Positions 7,460 to 14,223 of a stretch of 16,009 nt of DNA are shown here, piece by piece; within the stretch, counting starts at the first letter, position 1; each line of letters starts with the position of its first letter. A program made the translations under genes and the position numbers. The DNA comes from CAZRAL01 sp964598005 (GTDB taxonomy: Bacteria > Pseudomonadota > Gammaproteobacteria > Burkholderiales > Usitatibacteraceae), in the NCBI GenBank assembly GCA_964598005.1, contig CAZRAL010000058.1, positions 1-16,009 of the forward strand, in the 5' to 3' direction. The notes under the pieces were generated by a model. That model did not search any database. It saw nothing but the letters and a program-made list of their open reading frames with translations, and was not told the DNA's origin.

Positions 7460-7535
7460 TGGTGCCGACAATCTGACTCGAACAGATGACCTACCGCTTA
7501 CAAGGCGGTTGCTCTACCAACTGAGCTATGCCGGC
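7460..7535 (-). tRNA. tRNA-Thr (anticodon UGU)
   Basis: The 76-nt gene folds into a standard cloverleaf. The acceptor stem GCCGGCA pairs with TGTCGGC (one G-T), the D-loop has AGCTCAGTTGGTAGAGC, the anticodon stem-loop is CCGCC-TTGTAAG-CGG with anticodon TGT, and the T-arm has the GTTCGAGTC loop. CCA is encoded. It stands alone between insertion-sequence remnants on both sides. Confidence 0.96.
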
Positions 7536-7619
7536 ATGAAGAATATTACGTTGTTATATTTTAAATGTATTGTGCTATGTCAGGCTAGAGGAAGTGAAAA
7601 GTATTGTTGGGAATTTTTG

Positions 7620-7799
7620 AATCGCCCGGATTTGTAGCACGCAAACTGTCCGGATTTCATATTGCCCGAGGAGGGCGATATGAAGCCGACAAAAGTACTA
7701 CAGGATATACGGAAAACGAGATTTGGCGAAGCGTATGAAGGCTGGAATGCAGGGCGGCTGACCCAGGCTGAGGCGGGACAAAATTACCATTCCATATAA
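7620..7799 (+). mobile_element. Truncated 5' end of an ISNCY-type transposase gene
   Basis: An ATG at 7680 with GAGGAGGG upstream opens a 39-codon frame reading MKPTKVLQDIRKTRFGEAYEGWNAGRLTQAEAGQ, then NYHSI and a stop at 7797-7799. The first 34 residues resemble the N-terminus of ISNCY-family transposases, just before the helix-turn-helix region. Homology stops at about 7781 and the rest of the transposase is missing. The leader (7620-7679) has the repeated CCGGATTT and a short inverted repeat ATCGCCC/GGGCGAT, which may belong to the left end of the element. The family call is from memory of its N-terminus. Confidence 0.5.
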
Positions 7800-7804
7800 A
7801 ATCA

Positions 7805-8062
7805 TTATTTGATATGTGAACCACAATACGGGCATTTTTCAGGGGTTTTGAGACGTGCCACAAGACCATTCATGATGAGCGATGTACCACATGTTGAACA
7901 CACAACTCGGATAATAAGAAAAATATAACCAATTATTACAGCAAGAGCCGCAATTGGTACTCCTAACAATGGTGACAAGTAATTGGCTAAAAAAAAGCCT
8001 AAGGATACAAAAAATGTAATCGCTATTATTATTTTTAATCTAATTTTTTCGATTGTTCTCAT
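7805..8062 (-). CDS. Small membrane protein with C-terminal zinc ribbon
   Basis: The 85-residue product is not recognised as a named family. It has two hydrophobic segments (about 9-28 and 33-53), separated by a short Pro/Gly turn. A cytoplasmic-looking tail follows with two cysteine pairs, C55-x2-C58 (CSTC) and C77-x2-C80 (CPYCG), typical of a small zinc ribbon. Its ATG overlaps the stop of the preceding small ORF (ATGA), making it the last gene of a four-gene minus-strand cassette. The coding DNA is clearly AT-richer than the biotin genes. A scaffold or regulatory role at the membrane is possible but not shown. Confidence 0.7.
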   Translation of the reverse strand: MRTIEKIRLKIIIAITFFVSLGFFLANYLSPLLGVPIAALAVIIGYIFLIIRVVCSTCGTSLIMNGLVARLKTPEKCPYCGSHIK

Positions 8063-8187
8063 TTATCACACTCTCTTGAAGGGGCTTGTGAAGGCACATT
8101 ACCTGTATTGAATATTGGTGAACTGTTTTTCATTGAATTCACTGTCGATTGCAGACACGGATCGACATTTAAAATTAGCTCTGTCAC
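8059..8187 (-). CDS. Small ORF (42 aa), overlapping both neighbours
   Basis: A GTG at 8187-8185 overlaps the stop of the upstream gene (GTGA), and its TGA at 8061-8059 overlaps the ATG of the downstream gene (ATGA). It would encode 42 residues with two cysteines, ending SQAPSRECDK. I recognise no family and no signal or membrane segment. The matching 4-base overlaps on both sides are the main evidence that it is translated. An internal ATG (giving a 24-residue product from MKNSSPIF) could be used instead. Chance is possible for so short a frame. Confidence 0.45.
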   Translation of the reverse strand: MTELILNVDPCLQSTVNSMKNSSPIFNTGNVPSQAPSRECDK

Positions 8188-8921
8188 TTTCCCTTCGGGC
8201 CTAATATTTCTGATAAGACAGAAAATCGTTTTTGTTTTTCAATCCTAAGTATGGTTTCTTCCGCTGCATTCTTTTGGGCTATGCGATCTGGTTCCTGTTG
8301 TTCTTTGTACGTTGCCAGATTGAAATCTTGGTAAGTATGAAATGCGGCAAAATACTCTGGATCTTGAAGTAGTTTGGCCATAGGCCTCATTCCTTTTAAC
8401 GGCCCTTCCTTGATTTCTCGAACCACCGCAGCCTTTTCCACACCTGGTACCTGCCCTTGGGTATCCCAGCCGGGCTTATAGTCTTTTGGGGTAGTCATAT
8501 CCCAGTTTTCCAATCGCTCAACAATCTTGGCATACACCTTCGGGTTCCGGACGATTGCCGGATTAATTACCTCCCCAATTTGATTCCTTAACGCGCCAAA
8601 GGCAGCTCCTACTCCGCCTGGCGTATTGCCCCCCTTAAATCGCTTCATATCAAAGACTGCGCGCATTTGAGCAGCATAAAAGAGAAACCCTGCATCTTCC
8701 AGTTGACCAAGGCTATTTGCATTAAGCGATGCTATGAACATAGTAGCGGCGTCTGCTTGCGCGGAGTTCTCTAGTACCAAACGTACTGCCTCCCTACGAT
8801 TATCCTCCGAACCTCTTAATTTCATGGTTACCGCTACCGGATCATAGGTGGCCTTGTCCGCAGCTAGGGATAGCAGAGGCAAGAAGGCAATAACGAGTGC
8901 GAAGCGTGAGATGATCTTCAT
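8184..8921 (-). CDS. Exported protein of unknown function
   Basis: The 245-residue product starts with a clear signal peptide (MKIISRFALVIAFLPLLSLAA, cut near residue 20-21) and has no lipobox and no cysteine in the mature part. The mature protein is charged and mostly helix-forming, with a Gly-rich turn (GGNTPGGVGAAFGALRNQ, near 98-115) and a Lys-rich C-terminus. No enzyme motif is visible and I do not recognise the family. The ATG at 8921 has AGGGGAAA just upstream, so the start is well supported. It follows the membrane gene at 8946 by 24 bases and overlaps the 42-residue ORF by 4. It is likely periplasmic and probably works with the two small membrane proteins of the cassette. Confidence 0.75.
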   Translation of the reverse strand: MKIISRFALVIAFLPLLSLAADKATYDPVAVTMKLRGSEDNRREAVRLVLENSAQADAATMFIASLNANSLGQLEDAGFLFYAAQMRAVFDMKRFKGGNTPGGVGAAFGALRNQIGEVINPAIVRNPKVYAKIVERLENWDMTTPKDYKPGWDTQGQVPGVEKAAVVREIKEGPLKGMRPMAKLLQDPEYFAAFHTYQDFNLATYKEQQEPDRIAQKNAAEETILRIEKQKRFSVLSEILGPKGK

Positions 8922-8945
8922 GTTTCCCCTTTTTGATGTCCAATG

Positions 8946-9206
8946 TTAAGGTAAGGGACGTGCCGCTTGCGGCGCGTCCCACTTGACCGCAATGTTAAAG
9001 CGTGCCAAGTGCCTCTGGATTAGCCAAGCACCCGCAACTAAAAACACTGCATATGCGAAAACTTTATACGCAGATATGGCAATATTTACAGAATGCCTGT
9101 CAAAAGCTAAAAGTTCGGACAAACGCAGAACAAGAACAAGGAAGGCCATCAGTGCCACAGCTACGGTTGATTTTCGGTAAATAAATGCTAGCAGATAACT
9201 GAACAT
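8946..9206 (-). CDS. Small two-helix membrane protein
   Basis: The 86-residue product, MFSYLLAFIYRKSTVAV..., has two hydrophobic spans (about 10-32 and 45-64), separated by a short loop containing DRHSVN. It ends in a Pro/Ala-rich tail (WDAPQAARPLP). The ATG at 9206 is chosen; a GTG at 9227 would add seven residues, and neither has a good ribosome-binding site. It is not recognised as a known family. It is the first gene of the minus-strand cassette and lies 24 bases before the exported protein. The start overlaps a possible glycosyltransferase remnant on the other strand. Confidence 0.6.
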   Translation of the reverse strand: MFSYLLAFIYRKSTVAVALMAFLVLVLRLSELLAFDRHSVNIAISAYKVFAYAVFLVAGAWLIQRHLARFNIAVKWDAPQAARPLP

Positions 9207-9330
9207 GCAAGCCAAACTACGCACCACACGTTTTTACGGCAATCACATCATGCCGTTAGCTGCAGGTTTCGCCGAGGCCATTATCCATGGGGCGGATAGC
9301 GTGTTGCAAATGGACGTGGAACTTTTCTAA
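9205..9330 (+). pseudogene. Possible remnant of a GT2 glycosyltransferase
   Basis: A 41-codon frame ends HIMPLAAGFAEAIIHGADSVLQMDVELF. It resembles the segment of family 2 glycosyltransferases in which an 'AL-AG---A---GAD-V--MDADL' pattern leads into the catalytic DxD. Here the motif reads MDVELF and stops, so the acidic residues and all that follows are lost. The match is short and from memory, and the frame overlaps a minus-strand gene start. It would fit the aminotransferase remnant at 7042 as debris of one lost polysaccharide cluster. The rest of the spacer to 9471 holds only a 9-bp inverted repeat (ATTGGCGCG 9340-9348, CGCGCCAAT 9377-9385). Confidence 0.25.
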
Positions 9331-9471
9331 AAGACAAGCATTGGCGCGGCTTTACGGGCATTTTTGCTCGGTGAGGCGCGCCAATACTGGAGTTTAGTTT
9401 TTGAAACAAGGTTATTTTGCGAGCATTGAAAAAAAGCATACCAATCATCACTCTGGTGGTTAGCGCAAGAA

Positions 9472-10386
9472 TCAGCGTGCTCCCAATACTTTTTTTGCTG
9501 CCGCGACAAAACGTTTAGCCTGCTCCGCTTTAACTTTGTTGCCGGAATCGCCTATCCATGCCGCCAACAAACTGATGCCGAGCAATTTTCCTTCCTTGAG
9601 TGGGCGATGTACTACACCTTTCCTCTTGGCCGCAAGTTGGGCGGTGGTCATTAATACAAAACCATCGCACTGGCTGATTCGTTCGTATGCGCGTAAATCG
9701 TCTGCCGCGACATAGCAGTAATCGGGTTGATAGCCCACTTCCTTGAATACTTTCGCGCAGTGATCGAAGTAACTCGGGTTGTAGCTGCGCGGGAACCAGA
9801 AAAGCGGCATTTTCCCCAGATCATGCAGAGATACCATTGGCTTGCGTGCTGCAGAATGATTGCTGGCAATAGTGACGCTCAGCGGCAGCGTTTGAATAAC
9901 GCTGCATTCAAGGCCATTAAAATCTCCCGGGCTGCCAACCAGGGCAAAGTCGTACTGTTTTTGGCGCACCAGCTGGAGTAACTGCCTCGATTCCCCATAT
10001 TCAATTTCCAGCACATCCACCTCCATTGCATTTTTCCACGCTGCCTCAAGCAATTTGCGCTGGCTAATCGGTACGCCAATCGATACGGCGATACGAAGCA
10101 TCGATAAGGACTGGGGAGCGGCGCTGGCCATTTCAAGCGCCACCGCTTCTGCCTCGGCGAGCAATTTTATGGCGCACTTGTACATCGCCTCCCCGGCGGG
10201 GGTCAATCGAATGCTGTTGTTCGTCCGCTTAAAAAGGGACGCGCCTAAAATGGTTTCCAGTTCCTGAATCTGCCGGCTTAATGGCGGCGCAGAAATGTGC
10301 AGGCGTTCGGCCGCGCGACGGAAGCTGAGCTCTTCGGCTACGGCAACGAAATACCGCAAATGACGTAACTCAAACCGGGCGTGCAT
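9472..10386 (-). CDS. LysR-family transcriptional regulator
   Basis: The 304-residue protein has the LysR layout. An N-terminal winged helix-turn-helix spans about 6-65 (ELRHLRYFVAVAEELSFRRAAERLHISAPPLSRQIQELE, then LFKRTNNSIRLTPAG). A linker helix follows, and a two-lobe effector-binding domain spans about 90-295. The HTH resembles the BenM/CatM-like branch, which often responds to small aromatic or organic acids, but the ligand here is unknown. The gene is complete and points away from the lipoprotein gene. LysR regulators often control the divergent neighbour, so the 28-codon stub and the lipoprotein gene are candidate targets. TTGC-TATG-GCAA in the intergenic region is a weak candidate half-palindrome. 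Confidence 0.93.
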   Translation of the reverse strand: MHARFELRHLRYFVAVAEELSFRRAAERLHISAPPLSRQIQELETILGASLFKRTNNSIRLTPAGEAMYKCAIKLLAEAEAVALEMASAAPQSLSMLRIAVSIGVPISQRKLLEAAWKNAMEVDVLEIEYGESRQLLQLVRQKQYDFALVGSPGDFNGLECSVIQTLPLSVTIASNHSAARKPMVSLHDLGKMPLFWFPRSYNPSYFDHCAKVFKEVGYQPDYCYVAADDLRAYERISQCDGFVLMTTAQLAAKRKGVVHRPLKEGKLLGISLLAAWIGDSGNKVKAEQAKRFVAAAKKVLGAR

Positions 10387-10702
10387 ACCTTACAGGTAAT
10401 GCAAAAAAAGTTATGGTCATGCTGTTTTTCTATATTTAATATCTGGTCAATGGAAGCGATTGCTATGGCAACCTCATCGCAATTGGTGAGTACGCAAATT
10501 CACGCGCCAAGTTTAAAACAGCAGTGTAAAAAAAAGAAAACAATATTTTTTATTGACTAATAAACAGGACAACTTATGAAAACCTTGAAAAAACTGTTTT
10601 ATCTGATAGCGGGGTTCTTTGCGTTAAATGCCAGCGTGGCGTGCTTAACCAATCTCATATGATTCAACATCGTCGATTAAGATCATGACCGGAAAATAAA
10701 AA
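10387..10702. promoter_or_regulatory. Divergent intergenic region between LysR gene and lipoprotein gene
   Basis: This 316-base region separates divergent genes and should hold both promoters and the LysR operator. Visible items are a small palindrome TTGC-TATG-GCAA within an ATTGC...GCAAT context, and AT-rich tracts. The signal-peptide stub at 10576-10662 occupies its right half. I cannot place a confident promoter or a clear T-N11-A operator. Confidence 0.35.
10576..10662 (+). pseudogene. 28-codon signal-peptide stub
   Basis: With AGGAC about 7 bases upstream, the ATG at 10576 reads MKTLKKLFYLIAGFFALNASVACLTNLI and stops. The N-terminus is a textbook export signal (KTLKK, then a hydrophobic core) and SVAC could be a weak lipobox, but nothing follows. 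It looks like an exported protein cut off shortly after its signal. It could instead be a genuine leader peptide for the lipoprotein gene 40 bases downstream. Confidence 0.4.
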
Positions 10703-12169
10703 ATGATATTCCCCAAATACGGCAAATTCCAATTTGTCTACATAGCGGTAACGCTACTAGCCACTGCCTTTTTAACGGGTTGTAGTGGCGGCAGCGGTGG
10801 ATCAGCAGGCACGCCACCGCCTATAACAACGCTGCCGCCGGTACAACCCGTTGCAGCCACATTCCCTGACAAGGCTATTACCAAAGTTCGTACTACGGCA
10901 AATAGCTGGGTTGCGTTGGCGGAAAGACTGAGGCCGCTGGAAGACTTCACAAGGCCGGATCGGCAGTTACTGATTGCCGCTGACGGTCAGAATGTGACCA
11001 CCGTCTTTTCACCGCCGCCAAGGGAAAACGAAAGCGTCCCGGCCGATATTCCAGCGTGGACGCTGGTCGATTTTACGCTCCATGGCTCCGGGGAAATCAG
11101 CACGGTACTCGCCAACGACCGGGAGTTGCGTTTGCTACGCCTGGACCTTTCTGGAAAGGTGCTGCGTGAATTTGCATTCGCCGACTCTCTGGTGGCGACC
11201 GATCCTTACATGGGGGGAGAGTTTAACTGGACTACTTTTAATGCCTCCATGGTGTCACGCGGTACCCGCGATGCAGTGCGAGTCAGCGCCATAGGTGAAG
11301 ACATGGTGGTTGCGTTGCGCAGTGGGCGCGGCACGGTGCTGGCGTATCGTTTCAATTATTCAGCAGCCCATGGATTTTTACAGCAATGGCGCACGGTAGT
11401 GGAACCGGGGGTTGGCATAGGGTTTTTAGGCATTACCTCGGGTACATTTGATCCCTTTGGCAGCCTGGAAAATCACTGGAAAGTATTTCTGGATACGGAT
11501 GTGGCCGGGCGCATCGCAATTGCGGTTAGCCCGCGACTTACGGGTATTGCAGAGGGGCATACGCAGTATTTTGGCGAGGTAGTAGATCCAGATTTGTGGT
11601 GTGGCGCATTGGTGACGCGACTTAGCCCGAATGGCCAACGATTGGGAACCGCAATTCTGGCTACCGAAAAGAAAATGTCAGAATTGCATGGGCTGCGCTG
11701 GATCGGAGAGACAGTCGCCCTGACTGGACGCATCAAGCAAGATGGCGGGAACTGGGATGCTTATATTTCATTGGTGGGACAAGACAGCAATAAACCTGTC
11801 ACCTATCAGGTAGCGGATGTTGAGCAAGGCGATATTTTCTTTGACGTGGCATCTTTGAGCAACGGCCAGCTAGTGGTGGCAGGTGCGGCGGGCTATACGC
11901 AAAACCCCTCTGGAGGAAGTATTTCAGAGGCCGCCACACCGCTATTGGCGGTGCTGGACAAAGAAGGAAAAGTGCAGCAACGCATCCCGGTCCCTGCCGG
12001 GCCGCGGCATAACCAATTGCGCTCGCTTGCACCATGGAAAGGAAATTGGTTAATTGGCGGATTGCAAAATGGCCCCGGTACGCATTCAGCAGATGCAGGC
12101 AATGGCTACGTCAATATGGAGCTACTCAGAGCCGATGGTTGGGTGCGTGAAACCATAGTGCCGCATTGA
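10703..12169 (+). CDS. Large lipoprotein of unknown function
   Basis: The 488-residue product has a lipoprotein signal with lipobox LTGC (C27), followed by a Gly/Ser and Pro/Thr-rich linker (GGSGGSAGTPPPITTLPP). It is therefore anchored to the inner or outer membrane facing the periplasm or outside. The rest contains spaced beta-strand-like segments with repeats of the form 'V-D-G-V--R-----V' and no catalytic motif that I recognise. A beta-propeller-like fold is a guess. No family is recognised. The stop at 12167-12169 lies within a few bases of an IS481-family fragment, so the C-terminus may be shortened, though the frame is intact. It may be controlled by the divergent LysR regulator. Confidence 0.75.
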   Translation: MIFPKYGKFQFVYIAVTLLATAFLTGCSGGSGGSAGTPPPITTLPPVQPVAATFPDKAITKVRTTANSWVALAERLRPLEDFTRPDRQLLIAADGQNVTTVFSPPPRENESVPADIPAWTLVDFTLHGSGEISTVLANDRELRLLRLDLSGKVLREFAFADSLVATDPYMGGEFNWTTFNASMVSRGTRDAVRVSAIGEDMVVALRSGRGTVLAYRFNYSAAHGFLQQWRTVVEPGVGIGFLGITSGTFDPFGSLENHWKVFLDTDVAGRIAIAVSPRLTGIAEGHTQYFGEVVDPDLWCGALVTRLSPNGQRLGTAILATEKKMSELHGLRWIGETVALTGRIKQDGGNWDAYISLVGQDSNKPVTYQVADVEQGDIFFDVASLSNGQLVVAGAAGYTQNPSGGSISEAATPLLAVLDKEGKVQQRIPVPAGPRHNQLRSLAPWKGNWLIGGLQNGPGTHSADAGNGYVNMELLRADGWVRETIVPH

Positions 12170-12170
12170 A

Positions 12171-12500
12171 GAGATCTGGTGGAATCGCTCGCAGATGCCG
12201 TTGGTCTGCGGGTTCTTGGCTTTGGTTCGGGTGTGCTCGATGTCCTCCAAATCCAAGTACAGCGCAAACTCATGGTGCTCGCGGTTGCCGCAGTACTCGC
12301 TGCCCCGGTCGGTTAGGATGCGCAAGAGCGGGATGCCTTGCTCCTCGTACCAAGGCAGCACTTTGTCGTTGAGCATGTCCGCCGCCGTGATGGCATGCTT
12401 GCGGTCGTAGAGCTTGACCAGCGCGGTCTTACAGGAAGGTTTGTTGGTAAATCCGGCCCACGCCTTTGATGTTGCCTACGTAATATGATGCAGCAGGCCA
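12171..12500 (-). mobile_element. IS481-family transposase fragment, broken
   Basis: The minus strand encodes part of a DDE transposase: YYVGNIKGVGRIYQQTF, a frame break near 12430 where roughly ten bases appear deleted, then KTALVKLYDRKHAITAADMLNDKVLPWYEEQGIPLLRILTDRGSEYCG and NPQTNGICERFHQ. LTDRGSEYCG and NPQTNGICERFH carry the second and third catalytic acids. Homology stops at about 12172-12178, next to the lipoprotein stop codon, so the C-terminus is lost. The N-terminal helix-turn-helix part is not visible either. An inactive remnant. Confidence 0.85.
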
Positions 12501-12745
12501 AACGATGCCTACGGAAAAGGCAACCTGTTGCAGCTGCTGGACTCAGGCTTTTCTAATACCTCGCGCTCTTGGCATGGGTTGTTTACTCTGCTTCACGTCG
12601 AAGAGCATTTTATCGCATCCACATGCTGCAGCAGATTAAGCATTCCTTGTACCAGGCGTTGTGATGTGCAAAAAAAAAGACCTGACTGATTCATGTTGCT
12701 TACGAATCAGGGAACTGCCTATTAAACGGAGCAGTTTAAAGAGCA
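12501..12745. other. Intergenic stretch with no recognised gene
   Basis: Beyond the transposase fragment nothing protein-like is recognised. One inverted repeat is visible, CTGATTC and GAATCAG separated by 11 bases near 12687-12711. It lacks a T-run, so it is not a clear terminator. Confidence 0.4.
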
Positions 12746-12819
12746 GTTTACAAAAATTGACCAATTCGCTTTTCACTATTCTCATAGTGAACCTCACCCC
12801 GTTTACAAAAATTAACTAA
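12746..12819 (+). promoter_or_regulatory. Direct repeats flanking a palindrome upstream of the GT2 gene
   Basis: GTTTACAAAAATT occurs at 12746-12758 and again at 12801-12813; the next few bases are similar (GACCAA and AACTAA). Between them is a perfect 8-bp inverted repeat with a 4-base spacer, TTCACTAT-TCTC-ATAGTGAA (12772-12791). The arrangement resembles a multi-site operator. No well-spaced -35/-10 pair is obvious. Confidence 0.4.
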
Positions 12820-12851
12820 GTCTGACATTTTTTTAATCTATGGCAGTGGCA

Positions 12852-12905
12852 TATTAAGTTACATCCAACTTTGCCACGCTGTGGCCAACATTCAGTAACT
12901 TAATA
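12852..12905 (+). promoter_or_regulatory. Perfect 11-bp inverted repeat before the GT2 start
   Basis: TATTAAGTTAC (12852-12862) and GTAACTTAATA (12895-12905) are exact reverse complements, separated by 32 bases that themselves contain CCAC-GCT-GTGG. In RNA this would form a nested stem ending just before the AGGGGA ribosome-binding site of the gene at 12919, so it could act at the RNA or DNA level. Confidence 0.45.
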
Positions 12906-12918
12906 CAAGGGGAAGACC

Positions 12919-14223
12919 ATGGGCTACATTCCGATCAAAATTAAATTTGCTATCGCACTTATTGCTGCACTGCTGTGGATGGGATTCAGTCTGATGCTTG
13001 CGGCTGCATGGATCGATGGCTTAGCCCAGCTTGTGGGGCTATTTTTGGCTAACATGATTGTCTGGTCGATCGCCATCATTCCAGGGTTTATGAATTGCTT
13101 TTTGGTTGCCAGCCTGTTACTCGACAAGCGACCCGTTAGAAAAGAATTGACGTCATACCCTCCTCTTACCATTTTGGTAGCTGCATACAATGAGGAAGAC
13201 TCCATTCTGGGAACACTGACCTCAATTATAGAGAATGGCTATCCAGGTAAAATTGATATATTGGTTATTGATGACGGTTCTCGTGATCGCACGGCATCAA
13301 TTGTCGAAGAGTTTTCGCGCAAACACTCCAATGTTTCGCTTATAAAACTGCCACATAATCGAGGCAAATCTCATGCGTTGAATGCTGGCTTGCAACAGGC
13401 AAAAGCCGATTTGATCGTGACGATCGACGCGGATTGTTATGTTTTTGAAAAAGCGATCAAGCATCTGGTCGAGCGGCTGGCTGATGATCCTGAAGACACC
13501 GCGGCTGTTGCTGGTGCTGTCCATGTTCGAAACTCACGTGTTAATTGGGTAACTGCAATCCAGGAATGGGATTATTTCCATGGTATTGCTGCAATCAAGC
13601 GCATGCAATCCCTGTTCCAGGGAACACTTGTCGCACAAGGCGCTTTTTCAATTTATCATAAAGCCGCCTTATTCGAGATGGGGGGATGGGCACATACAGT
13701 TGGTGAAGACATCGTCCTGACTTGGGCAATGCTTAAAAGAGGCTATCGCATCGGATATGCCGAAGATGCAGTGCTTTTTACCAATGCACCGAAAACATTG
13801 TGGGGATTTATTCGCCAGCGAGAGCGCTGGAGCCGTGGAATGATCGAAGCCTTTAAAAACCATTGGCCCTTGTTATTCATGCCGAGGATGCGCACGCTTT
13901 TCATTTGGTGGAATTTTATGTTTCCAATAATGGACGTTTTTTACACTGTTTTCTTTATACCTGGTCTTATTGCTGCCCTTTTTGGTTATTTTTGGATCGC
14001 GGGCCCATTGACGCTACTCGTTCTTCCATTTGCTATGATTGTTAATATGGTTATGTTCTTGCTCAGCAGAAACATGTTCACGCAGCAAACATTAAAAGTC
14101 AGACACAATTTATCCGGCTTTTTTTCTTATGTCTTTATATATTCGCTTATCGTGCAGCCTGCCTCATTGCTGGGTTATTTCAAGGAATTTTTCAATCTTA
14201 AAAAATCGTGGGGGACAAAATGA
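12919..14223 (+). CDS. Processive GT2 polysaccharide synthase (PgaC-like)
   Basis: The 434-residue inner-membrane enzyme probably polymerises and secretes a beta-linked polysaccharide from a nucleotide sugar. Two N-terminal membrane spans lie at about 8-32 and 38-68. The GT-A domain follows: VAAYNEED (88-95), VIDDGS (116-121), DAD (170-172), GAFSIY (241-246), GED (262-264, catalytic base D264) and the processivity motif QRERW (300-304). Three C-terminal spans lie between about 330 and 420. This layout is that of PgaC/IcaA, which make poly-N-acetylglucosamine; hyaluronan- or cellulose-type products cannot be excluded. AGGGGA precedes the ATG by about 6 bases. The stop overlaps the next gene as ATGA. 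No PgaB, PgaD or c-di-GMP-binding domain is seen. Confidence 0.88.
   Translation: MGYIPIKIKFAIALIAALLWMGFSLMLAAAWIDGLAQLVGLFLANMIVWSIAIIPGFMNCFLVASLLLDKRPVRKELTSYPPLTILVAAYNEEDSILGTLTSIIENGYPGKIDILVIDDGSRDRTASIVEEFSRKHSNVSLIKLPHNRGKSHALNAGLQQAKADLIVTIDADCYVFEKAIKHLVERLADDPEDTAAVAGAVHVRNSRVNWVTAIQEWDYFHGIAAIKRMQSLFQGTLVAQGAFSIYHKAALFEMGGWAHTVGEDIVLTWAMLKRGYRIGYAEDAVLFTNAPKTLWGFIRQRERWSRGMIEAFKNHWPLLFMPRMRTLFIWWNFMFPIMDVFYTVFFIPGLIAALFGYFWIAGPLTLLVLPFAMIVNMVMFLLSRNMFTQQTLKVRHNLSGFFSYVFIYSLIVQPASLLGYFKEFFNLKKSWGTK

Noticed and set aside
12122..12376. Minus-strand frame treated as an intact small transposase gene
   Set aside because: Its first Met is internal to an IS481 transposase and its last codons are antisense to the lipoprotein gene; it is only a fragment.
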